Assembly (NCBI GenBank): GCA_024276895.1
Contig: JAJRWG010000057.1
Span: 1-34,775, forward strand
Length of the DNA stretch: 34,775 nt
Direction of reading: 5' to 3'
From: Bacteroidota bacterium
GTDB lineage: Bacteria; Bacteroidota; Bacteroidia; Bacteroidales; F082
A program made the position numbers and the translations under genes. Position 1 is the stretch's first letter; every line of letters starts with the position of its first letter. Of the stretch, positions 29,775-34,775 are shown piece after piece. The notes beneath the pieces were generated by a model. The model saw nothing but the letters and a program-made list of their open reading frames with translations, was not told the DNA's origin and ran no database searches.

Positions 29775-30227
29775 TCAAACTCTTTCGATCTTTCCCTCCT
29801 CATTCACCAGGACACCGAAGTTCATAAAGATCACTTTTCCGTCGCGGAAGAAGAAATCCATCATGCTGATGTCGAAGGAAAGGCGGGTGTCATTTTCTTC
29901 CACTTCCCGTTCGTAGCTTTTGTGGCCGTTTTCCGCCATCAAAGCCACCAGTTCGGATTCCGGCAAGCCCATGACTTTTTTACCGAAAACCGTGGTATCG
30001 GAATGGTCGGTTTCGATTCCGGCCAGTATTTGGTTGGTCAGTCCCACAAAAAATACCGACAGCCCCTTCTTCCAGTAATGGAGTAAGGTGGTGTTCATTT
30101 CTTCGTCTTCGTCAAAATTATCAACCTCATCAGGTTCGCCGTAACGGACGATGAATTCGTCAATATTTATTCCGAACTCCAGGTCACCTAAACCGGCATT
30201 GGGTCTGACTTCGTAATTCTTAAGCAT
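29775..30227 (-). CDS. Conserved hypothetical protein
   Basis: 150-aa ORF with globular composition, MLKNYEVRPNAGLGDLEFGINIDEFIVRYGEPDEVDNFDED... Confidence 0.75.
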   Translation of the reverse strand: MLKNYEVRPNAGLGDLEFGINIDEFIVRYGEPDEVDNFDEDEEMNTTLLHYWKKGLSVFFVGLTNQILAGIETDHSDTTVFGKKVMGLPESELVALMAENGHKSYEREVEENDTRLSFDISMMDFFFRDGKVIFMNFGVLVNEEGKIERV

Positions 30228-30283
30228 TTTTTAATTTCTTTACTTCGTTAATTATCTTACGTTTATTCACTAAAATCTCTATT

Positions 30284-31090
30284 CTACTTAAAGGGCGCCC
30301 CAGGCTCAGCGGCCATGGTTTTGTACACCTGCCGGCTAAGCCAAGCCGGAAAATACTTGTTGACCAGTACCATGATTTTTCCCAGCCGCGTAAGCACAAG
30401 TTTGTTTTTCCGTCTTTTAACGGCGGCATAAATCTCAACAGCTACTTCTTCAGCACTCATCATTTTTTCCTCTTCCCTTGGCGAATCGCCCTGCAGGCTG
30501 CCATCGGCAAGGAGGGCCGTGTTGCGGATGTTTGAAGCCGTGAATCCCGGAAATGCCATCAGCACATGCAGTCCGTTCGGCAGGTTTTCGGTGCGCAGGC
30601 TTTCCATGAAACCATTAATGGCGAACTTGGAGGCCGAATAGCCGGTCCTGCCTGGCAAACCAATCAGTCCGCCGATGGACGAAACCGCCACAATGCTGCC
30701 CTTTTCCTTCAAAATGTAAGGCAGGGCATGCTTGGTGCAGTAAACAGTTCCCCAGTAATTTACGTCCATCAGTCTTTTCAGGACGTGCAGTTGCACATCA
30801 TCCAGCAAAGCACGCATCGAAATGCCGGCATTGTTGATCAGGATGTCAATCCTGCCAAACATTTCAATTGCTGTCTGGATGAGGTTTTTACAATCGGCTT
30901 CATTGGCCACATCCGTCTGCGAAATAGCCACTTCTCCTCCCCTGTCTTTAATTTCCCGGGCAATTTCGGTCAGCTTTTCAAATGTGCGGGCACCCAGCAC
31001 GACTTTCGAGCCCTGCCTGGCATATTCGTAAGCCAGCGCTTTTCCAATTCCCGAAGTGGCGCCGGTAATGACGACAACTTTATTCCGCAT
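30284..31090 (-). CDS. SDR family oxidoreductase
   Basis: VVVITGATSGIGKALAYEYARQG, NNAGIS, GYSASKFAINGFMESLR (YxxxK). Start chosen at MRNKVVVITG. Confidence 0.95.
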   Translation of the reverse strand: MRNKVVVITGATSGIGKALAYEYARQGSKVVLGARTFEKLTEIAREIKDRGGEVAISQTDVANEADCKNLIQTAIEMFGRIDILINNAGISMRALLDDVQLHVLKRLMDVNYWGTVYCTKHALPYILKEKGSIVAVSSIGGLIGLPGRTGYSASKFAINGFMESLRTENLPNGLHVLMAFPGFTASNIRNTALLADGSLQGDSPREEEKMMSAEEVAVEIYAAVKRRKNKLVLTRLGKIMVLVNKYFPAWLSRQVYKTMAAEPGAPFK

Positions 31091-31275
31091 CAGGTATTTT
31101 TTTATCGTACAATGATAAGTAAAAACCTTTAAGAATAACAAATTCATCCAAGAAAAAACTCAGAGGGCTGTCCTTACTGGAAAAAACAACGAGTAAGGGC
31201 ACGCTGACAGGCGGATATTTTCATGGGCGCGGTCCAATCAACAACATTCCGTATTTTTGAACAAAGAAAAAAGTC

Positions 31276-32490
31276 ATGCAGCTAACCAACCGACAGTTGT
31301 TCTACCAACACCTCGCTTTACCGGCTGCGGTTACTGATGCCCTTGAAATCGTCAAAGCCGAAGGGATTTACCTGTACGATGTGGAGGGCAGAAGGTTCAC
31401 CGATCTTGTTTCGGGGGTTGCGGTCAGCAATGTGGGGCACCGTCACCCAAAGGTTGTCAAAGCCATTCAACAGCAGTTGGAGCAGTACATGCATTTGATG
31501 GTTTACGGAAAATACATCCAGTCACCACAGGTGAGGCTTGCCGGAAAGATGGCAGAAAACCTGCCTGAATCACTGAATTCAGTATTTTTCGTCAACTCAG
31601 GGAGTGAGGCCATTGAAGGGGCTTTGAAACTGGCCAAACGGATAACCGGCCGGACAGAAATCATTGCTTTCAAGAATGCTTACCACGGCAGCACCCACGG
31701 GGCCTTGAGTGTGCTCGGAAACGAAGAAATGAAAAACGCCTTCCGTCCGTTGCTGCCCGGAGTCAGGTTTTTGAATTTCATGGATGAAGCAGAACTGGAA
31801 CAAATCACGGGGCAAACAGCCGCCGTATTGATTGAACCCATCCAGGCCGAAGCGGGAATCCTCATCCCCGGGCAGTCATACATGCAGGCATTACAGGCGC
31901 AGTGCCGGCGTACCGGCGCCGTGTTGATCTTTGATGAGGTGCAGATGGGTTTTGGACGGACGGGAAAACTGTTTGCTTTTGAAAACTTCGGCACCGTTCC
32001 CGACATTTTGTGCCTGGCCAAAGGCATGGGCGGCGGCATGCCCATCGGTGCTTTTGTTTCTTCGGCTGAAAATATGAACCTGCTGACCCACAACCCGGCC
32101 CTGGGTCACATCACGACCTTTGGCGGGCATCCGGTGTGCTGTGCGGCGGCACTGGCCAGCCTGGAAGTCATCCTCGAAAACAAGCTGCATAAAAAGGCTG
32201 ACGAAAAAGGAAAACTGTTTGCGGACATGCTTGGACCCCACTCTGCTGTTCAAAGCATCCGGCAGGCAGGGCTGATGCTTGCCTTGGAACTGAAACCGGC
32301 TTTTTCTGTCGGCAAGCTGGTGAAAATCCTGCAAAAGAACAGTCTTATCGTTGACCAGTTCCTGTTCAACGACCGTAGCTTTCGCATTGCCCCGCCGCTG
32401 ACCATCACTGAAAAAGAGATCAGGGAAGTCTCTGAGGCTGTATTGAAAAGTCTTACCCGCCTGGGTGAAACAACAAAGTCAACAAGCTGA
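31276..32490 (+). CDS. Class-III PLP-dependent aminotransferase (acetylornithine/aspartate aminotransferase family)
   Basis: FVNSGSEAIEGALKLAKRITGR, VLIFDEVQMGFGRTGKLFAFENFGTVPDILCLAKGMGGGMPIGAF; TATTTTTG box 31252-31259. Confidence 0.93.
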   Translation: MQLTNRQLFYQHLALPAAVTDALEIVKAEGIYLYDVEGRRFTDLVSGVAVSNVGHRHPKVVKAIQQQLEQYMHLMVYGKYIQSPQVRLAGKMAENLPESLNSVFFVNSGSEAIEGALKLAKRITGRTEIIAFKNAYHGSTHGALSVLGNEEMKNAFRPLLPGVRFLNFMDEAELEQITGQTAAVLIEPIQAEAGILIPGQSYMQALQAQCRRTGAVLIFDEVQMGFGRTGKLFAFENFGTVPDILCLAKGMGGGMPIGAFVSSAENMNLLTHNPALGHITTFGGHPVCCAAALASLEVILENKLHKKADEKGKLFADMLGPHSAVQSIRQAGLMLALELKPAFSVGKLVKILQKNSLIVDQFLFNDRSFRIAPPLTITEKEIREVSEAVLKSLTRLGETTKSTS

Positions 32491-32492
32491 AA

Positions 32493-33203
32493 ATGGCTGT
32501 TTACCTGCTCACCGACGAAGCTGTTTTTCCAGCTCCCGAACAGGCCGGCCCGGACGGTTTACTGGCTGTTGGTGGTGACCTTTCGCCCGAACGGCTACTG
32601 CTCGCCTATACCCAGGGTATTTTCCCCTGGTACAGCGAGGGACAACCCATTCTGTGGTGGTCGCCAAACCCGCGGGCAGTGCTGTTTACCAAGCACTTCA
32701 GGCGCCACAAGAACCTGCGGAGAATCGTCTGCAGCGGGCGTTTTACAGTTCGCTTCGATAGTTGTTTCAGCGATGTGATTTCGCATTGCAGCAAGGTTTC
32801 GCGCAAAGGATACGAGGGTACCTGGATCACCCCCGAAATGATGCAGGCATATACCCGCTTGCACGAGTTGGGCTATGCCCATTCAGTGGAAACCTACCTG
32901 GACAACAGGCTGGTGGGTGGACTTTACGGCGTTTCGCTGGGTGGCGCTTTTTTTGGTGAATCCATGTTCCACATCGAAACCGATGCCTCCAAGGTAGCCC
33001 TGTGGCACCTGGTTGACCGTTTGGTGGAATGGAAGTTCGATTTTATTGACGTGCAACAGGACACTGTTCATCTGCGTAGTTTGGGTGCTCAAATTGTTGA
33101 ACGGAAAAAGTTTTTACTTTTACTGGAAGAAAGTTTGCAGAAAACCACCAGAAAAGGGAGTTGGCAGGATGGTGACAACGAACTTCTGACGAGGGGGAAT
33201 TAA
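32493..33203 (+). CDS. aat: Leucyl/phenylalanyl-tRNA--protein transferase
   Basis: GLLAVGGDLSPERLLLAYTQGIFPWYSEGQPILWWSPNPRAVL, VGGLYGVSLGGAFFGESMFH; starts 2 bp after the aminotransferase stop. Confidence 0.97.
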   Translation: MAVYLLTDEAVFPAPEQAGPDGLLAVGGDLSPERLLLAYTQGIFPWYSEGQPILWWSPNPRAVLFTKHFRRHKNLRRIVCSGRFTVRFDSCFSDVISHCSKVSRKGYEGTWITPEMMQAYTRLHELGYAHSVETYLDNRLVGGLYGVSLGGAFFGESMFHIETDASKVALWHLVDRLVEWKFDFIDVQQDTVHLRSLGAQIVERKKFLLLLEESLQKTTRKGSWQDGDNELLTRGN

Positions 33204-33221
33204 CCAATCATTAACAGGAAA

Positions 33222-33704
33222 ATGGAAGGCATCGAAGAAAAGAAGAAAATCATGCAGCAAGCCATTGAACTGGCGAAACAAAATGTGGAAGAAAACCAGG
33301 GCGGACCTTTTGGTGCACTCGTGGTGAAAGACGGCCAGATCATTGGCAGGGGAATGAACAAGGTAACATCTACCCACGACCCAACGGCACATGCCGAAAT
33401 AGTGGCTATCCGCGAAGCAACCGCAAAACTGGGCACTTTCAATCTGGAAGGCTGTGAGATTTTTACCAGTTGCGAGCCCTGCCCCATGTGCCTGGGAGCG
33501 ATTTACTGGTCGCGGATTGACAAGATCTATTATGCCGGAACAAAAAACGATGCCGCCAAAGCCGGGTTTGACGATTCCATGATCTACAACGAATTTTGTC
33601 TGCCCAAGGAGCAACGCTCCATTCCTTTCACCCAACTCATGCGCGACGATTCGGTGAAGGTTTTTGAAAAGTGGATTGCCAGCGAAAACAAGATACCCTA
33701 TTGA
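33222..33704 (+). CDS. guaD: Nucleoside deaminase, guanine deaminase (GuaD)-like
   Basis: GGPFGALVVKDG, DPTAHAEIVAIREA, TSCEPCPMCLGAIYWSRIDKIYYAGTKNDAAKAGFDDSMIYNE; resembles B. subtilis GuaD more than TadA. Confidence 0.85.
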   Translation: MEGIEEKKKIMQQAIELAKQNVEENQGGPFGALVVKDGQIIGRGMNKVTSTHDPTAHAEIVAIREATAKLGTFNLEGCEIFTSCEPCPMCLGAIYWSRIDKIYYAGTKNDAAKAGFDDSMIYNEFCLPKEQRSIPFTQLMRDDSVKVFEKWIASENKIPY

Positions 33705-33772
33705 GTAAACAAGGCCTCTGCAAAGCGACCTGAGTGTGTTAAATCCCAGAGCAGAAAATTAGCCCGAAAAAG

Positions 33773-33803
33773 TTTGGAGATAAACGGCATTTATCTATTT
33801 TTG
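33773..33803 (+). promoter_or_regulatory. Promoter for tRNA-Ser/tRNA-Pro (TTTG-N19-TATTTTTG)
   Basis: tttg 33773-33776, tatttttg 33796-33803. Confidence 0.65.
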
Positions 33804-33891
33804 CAGTCCGTTTGAAAACAGCGGTTCAAAAAGGGAAAAGTACCCTGGTTCATAAAAATACTGAATTACAGACAAGAGTAATTCAACAGCC

Positions 33892-33979
<88 letters not shown>

Positions 33980-34040
33980 AACCGCCCGTCGAAGTGCCGC
34001 AACAGCGGGACACAGGCGGGCAGTTTTGTAAAATAATAAA

Positions 34041-34115
34041 CGGGGTATGGCCCAGTCCGGTCAAGGCGCCTGCTTTGGGAGCAGGAGATCGCAGGTTCGA
34101 ATCCTGCTACCCCGA
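34041..34115 (+). tRNA. tRNA-Pro (anticodon TGG)
   Basis: Acceptor CGGGGTA/TACCCCG, anticodon arm CCTGC-TTTGGGA-GCAGG, T arm GCAGG-TTCGAAT-CCTGC. Confidence 0.96.
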
Positions 34116-34121
34116 CAAAAT

Positions 34122-34156
34122 AAAATCCCTGTAATCAATCGATTACAGGGATTTTT
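34122..34156. terminator. Perfect-stem terminator, potentially bidirectional
   Basis: aaaatccctgtaatc (34122-34136) - aatc - gattacagggatttt (34141-34155) then T; between tRNA-Pro (+) and the minus-strand repeat protein. Confidence 0.85.
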
Positions 34157-34271
34157 ACTTTTAACAAATCTTGGGGATGTTTAAATAGAGTACACAAACG
34201 AGTACAATAATATCTCAAACAGGTAGCAGCCCCATTTCGTGCACAAGGGTTTCTCAGATTCAACAACCCCC

Positions 34272-34775
34272 TCATTCATGTCGCAACTCACCGCCAGAAG
34301 TTACGGTAACGGTACCGCCAATGACCCTGAATGCGTTGGCGGCCCGGTTTTTTACCAGCATCAGGCCCTTGATCTCGACCTTGCTGTAAATCTCGGTAAA
34401 GGCATTGATCCGCGTTGTCAGTTGCGCTGCCGGTTCAATCAGCAGTTCGCGGCAGAGGTAATCGCCCGAGGCAGCTCCAATTGTGAATGTACCGGCATTG
34501 ACACCGGGAAAGTTGGGTACACCGGCCGGGATGATTACCCGGGCATTTTCATCAGGCACGATGTTGTTCGTCCAGTTTCCCGCAATAAGCCAGCCCGTTC
34601 CGACAAGCCCTGTCCAGTAATGGTAATACAGAAACGTTTCGCTATCAAAGCCATCCCCGTCTCCACCCAGGGTAATCAGGTTGGTATTCAGGTACCGGCT
34701 TGTTGAGAAGCCATCCCCGTCTCCACCCAGGGTAATCAGGTTGGTATTGGAATAAGCGCTCAGGCTGAATCCGTC
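34272..34775 (-). CDS. C-terminal part of a repeat-containing surface/secreted protein (GGDGDGF repeats), truncated by window end
   Basis: The minus frame stays open beyond the listed ORF to the edge: DGFSLSAYSNTNLITLGGDGDGFSTSRYLNTNLITLGGDGDGFDSETFLYYHYWTGLVGTGWLIAGNWTNNIVPDENARVIIPAGVPNFPGVNAGTFTIG...GGTVTVTSGGELRHE*. Confidence 0.8.
   Translation of the reverse strand, partial: DGFSLSAYSNTNLITLGGDGDGFSTSRYLNTNLITLGGDGDGFDSETFLYYHYWTGLVGTGWLIAGNWTNNIVPDENARVIIPAGVPNFPGVNAGTFTIGAASGDYLCRELLIEPAAQLTTRINAFTEIYSKVEIKGLMLVKNRAANAFRVIGGTVTVTSGGELRHE
34648..34775 (-). repeat. 60-bp-period tandem repeat (20-aa unit NTNLITLGGDGDGFSxSxYx)
   Basis: 41-bp identical copies at 34648-34688 and 34708-34748 (aagccatccccgtctccacccagggtaatcaggttggtatt); a further unit begins at 34768. 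Confidence 0.95.

Noticed and set aside
33222-33704. tRNA adenosine deaminase TadA
   Set aside because: The C-terminal half (DAAKAGFDDSMIYNE...RSIPFTQL) fits the GuaD type better than TadA.

Overview
Chromosomal window from a Bacteroidota genome, judged by DUF3127, T9SS sorting domains, TonB receptor style and TAnnTTTG -7 promoter boxes. Most of it is housekeeping: kdsA 5' end (cut by the left edge), EamA transporter, TonB-dependent receptor plus lipoprotein, msrA, gyrA, clpC, two acyl-CoA dehydrogenases, a membrane glycosyltransferase, xerC/D, an APC/KimA-like permease, an SDR, a class-III aminotransferase, aat, a guaD-like deaminase, tRNA-Ser(GCT) and tRNA-Pro(TGG). Accessory content: two tandem paralogous secreted proteins that share an N-terminal propeller-like region but end in different T9SS C-terminal domains, and a partial repeat-containing surface protein at the right edge with a 60-bp/20-aa tandem repeat. 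Observations most worth checking: (1) a long hairpin-rich leader with mutually exclusive pairings upstream of the APC permease, (2) the tandem paralogs with swapped secretion domains, (3) a perfect 15-bp REP-like palindrome between convergent genes, (4) the repeat protein that stops mid-domain next to tRNA-Pro, (5) an orphan small basic ORF behind a consensus promoter, (6) a lipoprotein/TonB receptor pair. I found no CRISPR array, transposase, or clear multi-gene novel defence system.
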